21,466 nt of DNA. Source: Spirochaetales bacterium (lineage in GTDB: Bacteria; Spirochaetota; Spirochaetia; DTKZ01). The stretch lies in NCBI GenBank assembly GCA_031274005.1, contig JAISQU010000171.1:1-21466 (forward strand), written 5' to 3'. Under the pieces are notes generated by a model, which was not told the origin of the DNA, did not search any database, and was given only the letters and a program-made list of their open reading frames with translations. Both the position numbers and the translations under genes were made by a program. Below are positions 1 to 7,761 of the stretch, one piece after another. Numbering within the stretch: the stretch's first letter is position 1; each line of letters begins with the position of its first letter.

Positions 1-17
1 TCCGCAGCGTTTTAAAT

Positions 18-32
18 CCGCGCTTCGCGCGG
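18..32. repeat. Short perfect hairpin (6-bp stem, TTC loop)
   Basis: CCGCGC (18-23) and GCGCGG (27-32) form a perfect inverted repeat around TTC. No T-run follows, so it is not a convincing terminator. The stem-TTC-stem design recurs in the ruvA-ruvB gap at 18766-18790. It may be the tail of an upstream gene's 3' region. I found no convincing -35/-10 pair for the lipoprotein gene in bases 1-73. Confidence 0.5.
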
Positions 33-73
33 GGCGCTATCACAAATCTATTTTCTTTTATTTGGAGGAGTTT

Positions 74-2689
74 ATGAAAAGACACGTAAAACTTTCGGTG
101 TTTCTCTTGGTTCTTTTGGGAGTCCTGTTTACCTCAGGCTGTTCTCTGGGCGACGATGATGACGGGCCCGGTTATACGGATAACCCGCTGACGGGAAGCC
201 TGACGGCGGCTACCGCTGCGAAAATCTTTGACTACACGGAAAACACCGATGGCGTAACAATAGACAAATTCAAAGACGCCGATGCGCTTGAAGACTATCT
301 GAACCTCGCGCCCCGCGGGGCAAAAGACCTGGCCACTACGCGGTTTATTATCGGAACAATCAACAGAAAACCTGTTACAGCGATAGGCGCGGGAGCTTTT
401 GATGAAAGTGAAGGGGCCGCCGCTTTACCCGATGAACTTCAAAATATTAAACTTCCTGATACAATAACAGATGTGGGCGCGGGCGCGTTTAATATAACGG
501 TTTCCATTGACCTGCTTATACCGGAAACCGTACTTACTGTTCTGGCAGAAAATGACCCGGCCATTTTGTATGAAATATCGCAGTCGGTAACGATAACGAT
601 AAAAAAGGTTACGGCGGAGTCCGAAGAGGGCGAAGAGCTTGATGCTCCCCCGCCTCAGGCGTATAAGATAGTAATGGCGGATATGACCAACGGCACGGTA
701 ACAGCAAGCCCGAAAAGCGGGTTTGGAACCGGAAGCGAAACAATAACCCTGACGGTAAGCCCGGATACAGGCCGGCGGCTTAAAGAGAACGGCCTGCGTG
801 TCTTTTACGGGGAAGCGCCGGAAACTGCTGTTACCCTTACCGCCGGGGAAAACAATGTGTACACCTTTACCCTGCCCGCTTACGATGTAACGGTAAGCGC
901 GGAGTTTGAAGAGATACCCGCCGACGGCCCGATTCAGATAAACAGCGCGGCTGATATGGCGAAAATCGGAAATCTCTGGCCCACGAGCGGGGAATATATA
1001 CTTGCGGCCAATATTACCCTTCCCGGCGGGTGGACGCCGCTGGGAACCGGGACGGCCCCGTTTAGCGGTGTTTTTGACGGCGCGGGACATACCATTACCC
1101 TGACGGGCTTTGATACAGCCGGGGTTGTGGGGAATTCGTGGAGTGTTGAGAATCAACTCAGCGGATACCCTGTGGCGGCGGGAATTTTCAGTTATACGGA
1201 AAGCGCCTCTATTAAAAATCTGACTGTCGCGGTGAACACAAACGTTTCTTTTGAGATAAACTCTGATAATGATTTGCATTTTATCGGGATTGTCGCGGGC
1301 TTGGCCGAAAACACGACGTTTAGAGATGTTATCGTTTCCGGTTCCGGCGTATTCAAAGCGGCAAAAAAAGACGGGGACGGCGTTTTAATGTTTGGCGGCA
1401 TCGCGGGCGTTCTTGAGGCGTGCGAGGTGTATGGCTGTGTTGTGAATCTTAATCTTGAGGCTGAAGTTACGGGAGAGCAGGCATGCGTTGGCGGGCTGGC
1501 AGGATTTGGTTGGTTGGAAGGCAGCCTTATCGAGAACAGCGCTGTAGAAAAGAACGTAAAAGCCACGGGTACCCTGTCCGACACTATTAGCATTGGCGGA
1601 TTGGCGGGCGCTTATTCTTTCGGACACATCAAAAACAGTTACATGGAAGGCGATGTGTACGCCGAACTCACCTATACCGGCGCCCGCGGCGGCGAGACCC
1701 TGGCGGGCGGATTGCTAGGCCGTCATGATTCAGACATTATCGAAAACAGCCATGCAAAAGGAGATGTAACAGCCATAAGTACCGAAGGCGACGCTGTAAC
1801 TGCCGCGGGAGGGCTTACGGGATATACTTCAGATGAAAGCGAGGGAATTACTCAGATAAAAAACTCTTACGCCAGCGGAACGGTACAGGCCACGGCTAAT
1901 ACCGGTTGCGCCAATGCCGGCGGTATAGCGGGGAGGATTCGTTATGGCAAGGAAGTCCTGATTACGGACAGCTACGCGAGCGGGGATGTAACCGCGGATG
2001 GGAGTTCCTCTATGGAAACGTATGAAGGAGCGCTTGCCGGCGGTATTACAGGAAGAGCCAGCGATCCCGATAGCGGTGGCGCCCTGAGCATCAAGCGATG
2101 CTACGCAAGCGGAAATATAGCCGCGAAGGTGAATAGTTCCTCTATGACATTTGCCGGCGGTATTATAGGAAAAACCAACAGCAATGATTCCGGCACTCAT
2201 GGCGGCAGCCTGACTGTCGAGCAGTGTTACACAAGCGGAGGGGTAAATGCTGCTGCGGGTTCTTATTCGGCGTATGCCGGCGGTATTATAGGAGTAAGCA
2301 ATATTAATTATGGCAGCCTGAGCATCGCGCAGTGTTACGCAAAAGGGAATATAAGCTCTACCGGTAACGGCGGCGGAATAATGGGCGGTATCTGGACGGG
2401 ATCAGGCAACAGCATAAGTAACTGCGCCGCCCTGTCCGGCTCTGTTACCAATTACCGTATCGCACCTCCCCCGGGCGTTCCTCCCTACATGGGCATTACC
2501 CTGGCTAACAACATCGCCCTTGATACCATGACCCTGACCGGAAACTCTACCATTACAAGCGACCCCGCCGGTGCGCATGGAGAAAGCAAAACTTCCGCCG
2601 AACTGTCGCAGCAGGCAACCTATATCGGCCTCGGTTGGGATTTTACCAGCACATGGGAAATGCAGGGCGGCTATCCCGTTTTGAAGTAG
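74..2689 (+). CDS. Large GLUG-repeat / BspA-like surface lipoprotein
   Basis: This is a predicted lipoprotein of 871 residues. The ATG at 74 is chosen because GGAGGAG (64-70) sits just upstream; an in-frame TTG at 62 would lie on top of that site. The N-terminus is a lipoprotein signal: basic MKRH, a hydrophobic stretch, then lipobox TSGC with Cys23. An acidic SLGDDDDG linker follows. Residues about 90-150 hold BspA-type leucine-rich-repeat fragments (IGAGAF, LPDTITDVGAGAF). Residues about 195-285 look like a bacterial repeat domain (NGTVTASPKSG ... PAYDVTVSAEFEE). From about 300 on there is a beta-helix-like region with many GLUG motifs (GGLAG, GGIAG, GGIIG each followed by a 'YASG'-type strand). 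It ends in the WDFTSTWEMQGGYPVLK cap typical of GLUG proteins. No catalytic motif is visible. By family it is probably an adhesin or surface-exposed protein; the substrate or partner is unknown. It is separate from the downstream operon. Confidence 0.85.
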   Translation: MKRHVKLSVFLLVLLGVLFTSGCSLGDDDDGPGYTDNPLTGSLTAATAAKIFDYTENTDGVTIDKFKDADALEDYLNLAPRGAKDLATTRFIIGTINRKPVTAIGAGAFDESEGAAALPDELQNIKLPDTITDVGAGAFNITVSIDLLIPETVLTVLAENDPAILYEISQSVTITIKKVTAESEEGEELDAPPPQAYKIVMADMTNGTVTASPKSGFGTGSETITLTVSPDTGRRLKENGLRVFYGEAPETAVTLTAGENNVYTFTLPAYDVTVSAEFEEIPADGPIQINSAADMAKIGNLWPTSGEYILAANITLPGGWTPLGTGTAPFSGVFDGAGHTITLTGFDTAGVVGNSWSVENQLSGYPVAAGIFSYTESASIKNLTVAVNTNVSFEINSDNDLHFIGIVAGLAENTTFRDVIVSGSGVFKAAKKDGDGVLMFGGIAGVLEACEVYGCVVNLNLEAEVTGEQACVGGLAGFGWLEGSLIENSAVEKNVKATGTLSDTISIGGLAGAYSFGHIKNSYMEGDVYAELTYTGARGGETLAGGLLGRHDSDIIENSHAKGDVTAISTEGDAVTAAGGLTGYTSDESEGITQIKNSYASGTVQATANTGCANAGGIAGRIRYGKEVLITDSYASGDVTADGSSSMETYEGALAGGITGRASDPDSGGALSIKRCYASGNIAAKVNSSSMTFAGGIIGKTNSNDSGTHGGSLTVEQCYTSGGVNAAAGSYSAYAGGIIGVSNINYGSLSIAQCYAKGNISSTGNGGGIMGGIWTGSGNSISNCAALSGSVTNYRIAPPPGVPPYMGITLANNIALDTMTLTGNSTITSDPAGAHGESKTSAELSQQATYIGLGWDFTSTWEMQGGYPVLK
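1805..2400 (+). repeat. Intragenic tandem repeats encoding GLUG motifs
   Basis: The DNA repeats with a unit of about 111-123 bp (37-41 codons). The anchor GCCGGCGGTATTA or close variants starts at 1916, 2036, 2153 and 2276, and a weaker GCGGGAGGGCTTA lies near 1805. Each unit carries a second anchor, roughly AGCNTACGCAAGCGG, about 60-80 bp later. Unit lengths are multiples of 3, so gain or loss of a unit would keep the reading frame. The last units are the most alike, suggesting recent duplication. Confidence 0.8.
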
Positions 2690-2711
2690 CAACCGTAACT
2701 GCTTTGTTTAT

Positions 2712-2741
2712 CCGTCATTCCGGCGCATGCCGGGATGACGG
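2712..2741. repeat. Dispersed palindrome of the GTCATTCCNGC type
   Basis: A 13-bp stem with one G-T pair (2712-2724 with 2729-2741) closes a GCAT loop. It begins CCGTCATTCCGG and ends CCGGGATGACGG. This belongs to the widespread 'GTCATTCC..GGAATGAC' class of short intergenic palindromes. A related copy lies at 18984-19008. It is 22 bp after the lipoprotein stop codon. No T-run follows, so it is more likely a repeat than an intrinsic terminator, though it could protect the transcript 3' end. Confidence 0.7.
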
Positions 2742-2790
2742 TTGGTTCTATGAAACCCGTCATGGGTGCACCCGTTATGCGATTTGCCTC

Positions 2791-2817
2791 TTGACATATT
2801 TTCACTATCCTGATAAT
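2791..2817 (+). promoter_or_regulatory. Candidate sigma-70 promoter for the rimP-tgt operon
   Basis: A consensus -35 TTGACA lies at 2791-2796 and a -10-like GATAAT (within TGATAAT) at 2812-2817. The spacing is 15 bp, shorter than the ideal 17; TAATTT at 2814-2819 gives 17 bp but a poorer hexamer. The surrounding DNA is AT-rich. It would give a leader of about 90 nt before rimP, which contains the hairpin at 2846-2874. Confidence 0.5.
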
Positions 2818-2845
2818 TTAATTTTAGTTTATGATTCTATGGCTG

Positions 2846-2874
2846 GAAGAGTCGGGGCGCCTGACTCTTTTTTT
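2846..2874 (+). terminator. Rho-independent terminator or leader attenuator
   Basis: AAGAGTC (2847-2853) pairs perfectly with GACTCTT (2863-2869). The stem can extend inward through G2855-C2861 with one G-T pair. The 3' arm runs straight into a T tract (2868-2874, seven T). This is a textbook intrinsic terminator. It lies downstream of the only good promoter candidate and 42 bp before rimP, so it could attenuate the nusA operon rather than simply end lipoprotein transcripts. Confidence 0.7.
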
Positions 2875-2915
2875 GTATCTCCGCAAAAGGCGGGGTAAAC
2901 AGGAACGGGCAGGGA

Positions 2916-3374
2916 ATGGCGGAAAGCGGGCTTGATGATATAATCCTGGCGGACTGCGAGGCGGTCGCGGGGGGTATGGGCTTCGATATAGTCGATGTGC
3001 GTACGCTGCGTGCAAAGAGGGGTGTGGAGGCCTACATTGTCATCTACAGGGCGGAGGGCGTCAGTCTTGATGACTGCGCCGATGTTCTTAAAACCCTCAG
3101 GCCGCGTATACAGATGCTCAGCGGCGACAGCGATGTCCGCATTGAAGTTTCCTCCCCGGGGCTGGGCCGTGTTATTAAGAGCCGCCGCGAATACAAAATA
3201 TTCCGCGGAAGGGGAATGCGCATTCTCGCGGCGCAGAGCGGCGAGTGGACGGCGGGAATCATAACAGATGTTACGGACGAAAATCTTACGCTTAGGGCGG
3301 GCGATGCGTCTGTAACCTTCGCTTTTTCGGATATACGAAAAGCAAAACTTGATCATACACAGGAGGGTGTGTAG
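2916..3374 (+). CDS. rimP: Ribosome maturation factor RimP
   Basis: RimP (152 aa) assists maturation of the 30S subunit and acts in the cytoplasm. The protein matches the family in length and in its signature SSPGL motif (EVSSPGLGRVI, residues about 88-98). An N-terminal alpha/beta domain carries the usual 'G(F/Y)D(I/L)VDV' strand. The C-terminal SH3-like barrel ends in FAFSDIRKAKLD, a common RimP ending. The ATG at 2916 has AGGAA at 2901-2905 upstream, a rather distant Shine-Dalgarno. It is first in the long operon, 2 bp ahead of nusA, which is the classical rimP-nusA-infB arrangement. The candidate promoter and attenuator upstream would control it. Confidence 0.95.
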   Translation: MAESGLDDIILADCEAVAGGMGFDIVDVRTLRAKRGVEAYIVIYRAEGVSLDDCADVLKTLRPRIQMLSGDSDVRIEVSSPGLGRVIKSRREYKIFRGRGMRILAAQSGEWTAGIITDVTDENLTLRAGDASVTFAFSDIRKAKLDHTQEGV

Positions 3375-3376
3375 TC

Positions 3377-4879
3377 ATGGCGGAACTTGGCGATGCGATA
3401 CGCATGTATGTGCAGGAAAAAGGCATTGCGGAAGAGCTTGTACTAAAAACTATTGAGGAATCCATCCTTGCCGCATATAAACGCAAATTCGGCACTCAGG
3501 AAAACGCTGTTGTGCGTTTTAACGACGAAGGCACGGAGGTAACGGTATTCGCAAAAAAGCGTATTGTCGAAGATGACGATCTGGAAGATCCCATAATCGA
3601 GATAAGCCTGCCGGAAGCCCTGGAACTTGATGAGGAAAGCGAAATAGGGGATGAGCTTCTTATAGAAATAAATCCAAAAGACTTTGACCGCGTCTCCGTG
3701 CAGAGCGCCAAACAAAAAGCGCGGCAGACCTTCCGCGAAATTCATAAAGACACCCTGTTTTCCGAGTACAAGGACAAGGTCGGCGAAATGATCATAGGCT
3801 ATTACCAGAGGGAGCGCAACGGCAATATCTACGTTGACCTGGGAAAAACCGAAGGCATCTTACCCAAAAAGTATCAGTCTCCCCGCGAGGTTTATCATCC
3901 CAACGACCGCATCAAGGCCATGATCTACGAAGTCAACAAAACGGCCTCCGGCCTGCAAATTGTCCTTACCCGCACGCATACCGAATTTGTCAAACGCATA
4001 TTCGAGCTTGAGGTTCCCGAGGTCTATGACAAGACTGTAGAAATCTTCAAAATTGTCCGCGAGCCGGGCTACAGGACAAAACTTGCCGTCTACTCAACAC
4101 GCGAAGATGTTGACCCTGTGGGCGCGTGCGTGGGCCTGAAAGGCGTGCGCATACAGGCCATTGTCCGCGAACTTGAGGGAGAAAAAATCGACATACTCAA
4201 GTACGACAACGATCCGCGTACCTTCATTAAAAACGCGATGTCTCCCGCGGAGATTTCCCAAATCGTCATTCTCGACGAGGCGAAGCGGCAGACGCTGGCG
4301 ATTGTTCCTGATTCACAGCTTTCCCTCGCGATAGGCAAGCAGGGTCTGAATGTGCGGCTGGCCAACCGCCTGGTTGACTGGAACATTGATGTCAAGACCG
4401 AGTCCCAGTTGGGAGACCTCGATCTGTCCGCTGCGTCAAAGAAGGCTGTTTCTGCGCTCTTCGGAGAAAGCGAGACCGAAGAGGAGATTACCCTTATCAG
4501 CGAACTGCCCGACATATCAGACAGGCTTGTGGAACTCCTGAAAGAGAACAACATAGAACTTATCGAAGACCTTGTCTCTCTTACCGATGAGGATTTGCAG
4601 AACTTTAAGGGAATCAGTCCCGCAGACGTTGAAACCATCCGCAGAATTATCGCGGATAATGTTGAGATTATAGAAGAAGAGGCAAAGGCGGCGCCCCCCG
4701 AAGAAAACAGTGAGGAACAGGCGCCGGCCGAAGAATCTTTTGAAACTGAAGAGGCTGAACCGGAAGAAAAGTATGAGTGCCCTGAATGCGGCAGCCCCAT
4801 TACGCGGGATATGACGGCTTGCCCAAACTGCGGAGTTGGGTTAAGTTTTGAAGTCGAGGATGACGAAACGAAGGAATAA
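3377..4879 (+). CDS. nusA: Transcription elongation/termination factor NusA with C-terminal zinc-ribbon-like tail
   Basis: NusA (500 aa) binds RNA polymerase and modulates pausing, termination and antitermination. Domains in order: RNAP-binding N-terminal domain (about 1-130), S1 (about 135-200, GNIYVDLGKTEGILP), KH1 (GACVGLKGVRIQ) and KH2 (LAIGKQGLNVRLA), both with intact GxxG loops. A helix-hairpin-helix segment follows (about 385-425, LVSLTDEDLQNFKGISPADV), then a Glu/Pro-rich acidic linker. The last part is unusual: Cys468, Cys471, Cys482 and Cys485 in a CX2C-X10-CX2C zinc-ribbon arrangement, followed by an acidic end. E. coli NusA has AR1/AR2 repeats at its C-terminus and no such ribbon. 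AGGAGG at 3361-3366 supports the ATG at 3377. One base separates it from infB. Confidence 0.97.
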   Translation: MAELGDAIRMYVQEKGIAEELVLKTIEESILAAYKRKFGTQENAVVRFNDEGTEVTVFAKKRIVEDDDLEDPIIEISLPEALELDEESEIGDELLIEINPKDFDRVSVQSAKQKARQTFREIHKDTLFSEYKDKVGEMIIGYYQRERNGNIYVDLGKTEGILPKKYQSPREVYHPNDRIKAMIYEVNKTASGLQIVLTRTHTEFVKRIFELEVPEVYDKTVEIFKIVREPGYRTKLAVYSTREDVDPVGACVGLKGVRIQAIVRELEGEKIDILKYDNDPRTFIKNAMSPAEISQIVILDEAKRQTLAIVPDSQLSLAIGKQGLNVRLANRLVDWNIDVKTESQLGDLDLSAASKKAVSALFGESETEEEITLISELPDISDRLVELLKENNIELIEDLVSLTDEDLQNFKGISPADVETIRRIIADNVEIIEEEAKAAPPEENSEEQAPAEESFETEEAEPEEKYECPECGSPITRDMTACPNCGVGLSFEVEDDETKE

Positions 4880-4880
4880 T

Positions 4881-7421
4881 ATGTCTGACGAACAGGAAAA
4901 GAACAAACCAAAGACAACTCTTATCAAACACAAAAAGGATGAGGCGGTTGCCCTAAAAACGGCGGACGACGAAAAAGAGAAAAAGAAGGTCGTTGTTGTT
5001 AAAAAGAAAGTCGTTGTCAAAAAGGCCGGACAGCGGGTTGTTCCCAGGACTGTTTCCCCTGGAGATGATTCTCCGGCCGCCCCGGTGACGGCGGGGGAAT
5101 CATCTTCTCCCGTTACGGAAACTCCCGCCCCGCAGAAATATGAACGCGATACCCGCGGTGAACGCAGGGAACCCCCCGTGCAGAACCGCGCCCCGCTGGA
5201 TGATTCATATCAGTCCAGGCGTCCCCGTATGGGACCGGGGCGCGATACCCGGCCGCCCGGCGCGGGTCAGGAACAGGGCCGCCAGCAAATTTTTTACCGT
5301 CGTCCCGGCGGCGGACAGCAGACCGGCGGAGGCGGCCCCGGCCGTTTTCCCGGCGGCCAGCGGGGGCCGCGGTCCGCAGGTTCGGGTTTCGGCGGAAGGC
5401 CGCAGTCAGGTCCAGGCGGGGGAAGACCTCCCCGGCCCGCGGGACAGGGCGGTCAGGGGCCCGGCCGTTCTTTCAGCGGCGGCGGCAAGGGCAGGCCGGC
5501 TGCTTCCGGTTCTTCGCTTTCTGAAGAAAAAAAGCCGGTCAACAAAAAGTTTTTCAAAACAAAAAAGAAAGAATATCCCAAGCGCGACAGAATCATGGAA
5601 AAGGAGATTCAGCTTCAGGCCAGGAAAAAAACCATAACGCGGGCAAACCCTGTTCCCAAACAGGTTGATATTATGGAAGCCATCACCGTTTCGGAACTTG
5701 CCCGCAAAATGAACCTGAAAGCCTCTGATCTTATCGCGAAACTTATGGCCATGGGCATGATGGTAACAATCAATCAGCAGATAGACGCGGAAACCGCTTC
5801 TATTCTTGCCGCCGAATATGACTGCAAAGTCAATATTGTTTCCCTGTACGATGAAACAATTATCGAATCATCGGTCGACAGGGAAGAGGATATGGAAGAG
5901 CGCCCCCCCATTATTACGATTATGGGCCATGTTGATCACGGAAAAACAAAACTTCTTGACGCGATCCGTTCCTCCGATGTGGCGGGCGGCGAGTTCGGCG
6001 GCATTACCCAGCATATAGGCGCTTATACGGTTTCTCTTCCTCAGGGAAAAATCACCGTTCTTGATACGCCGGGACACGAGGCTTTTACCATGATGAGAGC
6101 CAGGGGCGCGCAGATAACCGACATTGTCATTCTGGTTGTCGCCGCGAATGACGGGGTCATGCCCCAGACCATAGAAGCCATCAACCACGCGAAAGAAGCG
6201 GATGTGCCCATCATCGTTGCCATCAACAAAATTGATTTGCCCGACGCGAACCCCGACAGGGTCATGCAGCAGCTCTCCGAATACGAGCTTATTCCGGAAG
6301 GCTGGGGCGGAAAAACCCTGTATGCGCAAATATCGGCCCTGAAGAAGACCGGCATAGAGGAACTGCTTGAGACGATTCTTCTTCAGGCTGAAATGCTCGA
6401 TCTGCGGGCAAGCTACCGCTGCAAGGCCGAGGGAAAAATCATCGAATCTAAAATAGACCACGGCCGCGGCATTGTTGCGACGGTTCTTATCGAAAAAGGC
6501 ACCCTCCGCGTCGGCGATGACTTTGTGGCGGGTATTTATCCGGGACGGGTCAGAGCCATGTTTACCGACAAGGGCGAGCGGCTTGATGTGGCCACCCCCT
6601 CCATGCCGGTGGAGACTCTGGGCTTTACCGGCATACCCAACGCCGGAGACCCCTTCCACGTAACGGAGTCGGAAAAACTCGCGCGGCAAATCGGCGACAA
6701 AAGGCAGGAACTGCGCAGGCTTGAGGAGTCCCGAAACCTCAAAAAAATTACCCTCGACAACCTCTACGACAGCATTAAGGAAGGGACAATTCAGGAACTC
6801 AAGGTTATCATCAAGGGCGATGTCCATGGCTCCGTGGAAGCCCTTAAAACCAGCCTTGAAAAACTTTCAACCAGCGAGATACGCCTGATCGTTATTCAGG
6901 CTCTTGCCGGCGCAATAAACGAAGGCGACGTGCGTCTGGCGGGCGCTTCGGGGGCCATCATCATAGGTTTCCATGTGCGCCCCACGCCCAAGGCCCAACA
7001 GCTTGCCGATACCGAAAAGGTGGAAATCCGCAAGTACAACATTATCTATGACGCCGTAGAAGACATCCGCTCGGCTATGGAAGGTCTTCTGGCGCCCGAC
7101 CTGAAAGAAGAAAATATCGGCGTGGTGGATGTACGGGATACTTTCAAAGTACCTAAAATAGGTGTTATCGCGGGCTGCTACGTGCTCTCCGGTACTGTGC
7201 GGCGCGGAAGTCAGGTGCACGTTATACGTGAAGGTATAGAAGTGTTTACCGGAAAAATCAGTTCGCTCAAACGGTTCAAGGATGACGCGCGTGAGGTTGC
7301 CTCAGGCTTTGAGTGCGGAATCGGCGTAGAGAATTTCAACGACCTCAGAGTCGGCGATCAGCTGGAGGTTTTTGAAATCAGGGAAATAGCGAAAAAGCTG
7401 GGTGAACCGGTCAATGGCTAA
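4881..7421 (+). CDS. infB: Translation initiation factor IF-2
   Basis: IF-2 (846 aa) is the GTPase that brings fMet-tRNA to the 30S subunit and promotes subunit joining. The ATG at 4881 is preferred: it follows the nusA stop by one base and AAGGA (4871-4875) lies upstream. In-frame starts further up lie inside nusA. The N-terminus is strongly basic, with repeated KKVVV/KKKVVVKK blocks (about 30-50). A Gly/Pro/Arg-rich low-complexity stretch follows (about 90-215). An IF2_N domain (about 265-315, ITVSELARKMNLKASDL) comes next. The G domain has G1 GHVDHGKT (349-356), G2 GGITQHIG, G3 DTPGHE (near 395), G4 NKID (near 449) and G5 SALKK. Domains II, III and IV complete the protein. The disordered Gly/Arg region is taxon-specific in IF-2 generally. 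Confidence 0.98.
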   Translation: MSDEQEKNKPKTTLIKHKKDEAVALKTADDEKEKKKVVVVKKKVVVKKAGQRVVPRTVSPGDDSPAAPVTAGESSSPVTETPAPQKYERDTRGERREPPVQNRAPLDDSYQSRRPRMGPGRDTRPPGAGQEQGRQQIFYRRPGGGQQTGGGGPGRFPGGQRGPRSAGSGFGGRPQSGPGGGRPPRPAGQGGQGPGRSFSGGGKGRPAASGSSLSEEKKPVNKKFFKTKKKEYPKRDRIMEKEIQLQARKKTITRANPVPKQVDIMEAITVSELARKMNLKASDLIAKLMAMGMMVTINQQIDAETASILAAEYDCKVNIVSLYDETIIESSVDREEDMEERPPIITIMGHVDHGKTKLLDAIRSSDVAGGEFGGITQHIGAYTVSLPQGKITVLDTPGHEAFTMMRARGAQITDIVILVVAANDGVMPQTIEAINHAKEADVPIIVAINKIDLPDANPDRVMQQLSEYELIPEGWGGKTLYAQISALKKTGIEELLETILLQAEMLDLRASYRCKAEGKIIESKIDHGRGIVATVLIEKGTLRVGDDFVAGIYPGRVRAMFTDKGERLDVATPSMPVETLGFTGIPNAGDPFHVTESEKLARQIGDKRQELRRLEESRNLKKITLDNLYDSIKEGTIQELKVIIKGDVHGSVEALKTSLEKLSTSEIRLIVIQALAGAINEGDVRLAGASGAIIIGFHVRPTPKAQQLADTEKVEIRKYNIIYDAVEDIRSAMEGLLAPDLKEENIGVVDVRDTFKVPKIGVIAGCYVLSGTVRRGSQVHVIREGIEVFTGKISSLKRFKDDAREVASGFECGIGVENFNDLRVGDQLEVFEIREIAKKLGEPVNG

Positions 7422-7761
7422 TTACCGTCTTGAAAGAGTCTCGCAGCTTTTGGCGCAGCAGATCGGCCTGATGATAACTCAGGCGGAGATCAAAGATCCG
7501 CGGGTGTCCAGCCTTGTTTCGGTTACCCGCGTTGAATTGTCCAAAGATTTTGCGTACGCGAAGGTCTATATTTCGTCATTTGAGGATCACAAGCAGCTTT
7601 CCGCCGCAGCGGACGGCCTGAACCATGCCGCGGGTTTTATTCAGGGCAGCATAGCCAAACGGATGCGTCTGCGTAATACTCCCCGGCTTACTTTTATTGC
7701 GGATCACGGAATTGAAGATGGTTTTCACCTCAACGAAAAAATCAGGGAAGTTCTCAGCTGA
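7414..7761 (+). CDS. rbfA: 30S ribosome-binding factor RbfA
   Basis: RbfA (115 aa) is a small KH-fold protein needed for late 30S maturation and 16S rRNA 5'-end processing. The start at 7414 gives the family-typical N-terminus MANYRLERVSQLLAQQIG and overlaps the infB end by 8 bp. A GTG at 7402 would add four atypical residues. Family features include the 'DPRV..LVSVTRVELSKD..YAKVYIS' core and the basic IAKRMRLRNTPRLTF segment. A GGTGA at about 7401-7405 could serve as ribosome-binding site. Its stop shares one base with the truB start (TGATG), which implies translational coupling. Confidence 0.95.
   Translation: MANYRLERVSQLLAQQIGLMITQAEIKDPRVSSLVSVTRVELSKDFAYAKVYISSFEDHKQLSAAADGLNHAAGFIQGSIAKRMRLRNTPRLTFIADHGIEDGFHLNEKIREVLS

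Noticed and set aside
425..1279. A 284-codon open frame on the minus strand within the lipoprotein gene
   Set aside because: It is antisense to a gene with a clear signal peptide and repeat domains, is rich in Arg/Tyr as expected from a shadow frame, and has no recognisable family.
1805..2400. Regularly spaced repeats suggesting a CRISPR array
   Set aside because: The repeats are in-frame, diverged and protein-coding (GLUG motifs), with a unit of about 120 bp and no short repeat-spacer structure or cas genes.
2635..2898. An 87-codon plus-strand frame after the lipoprotein gene
   Set aside because: It starts inside the lipoprotein gene and crosses the palindrome, promoter and terminator; no family features.
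5868..6827. A 319-codon minus-strand frame across the infB GTPase region
   Set aside because: It lies opposite the best conserved part of IF-2, has no ribosome-binding site and no family motif.
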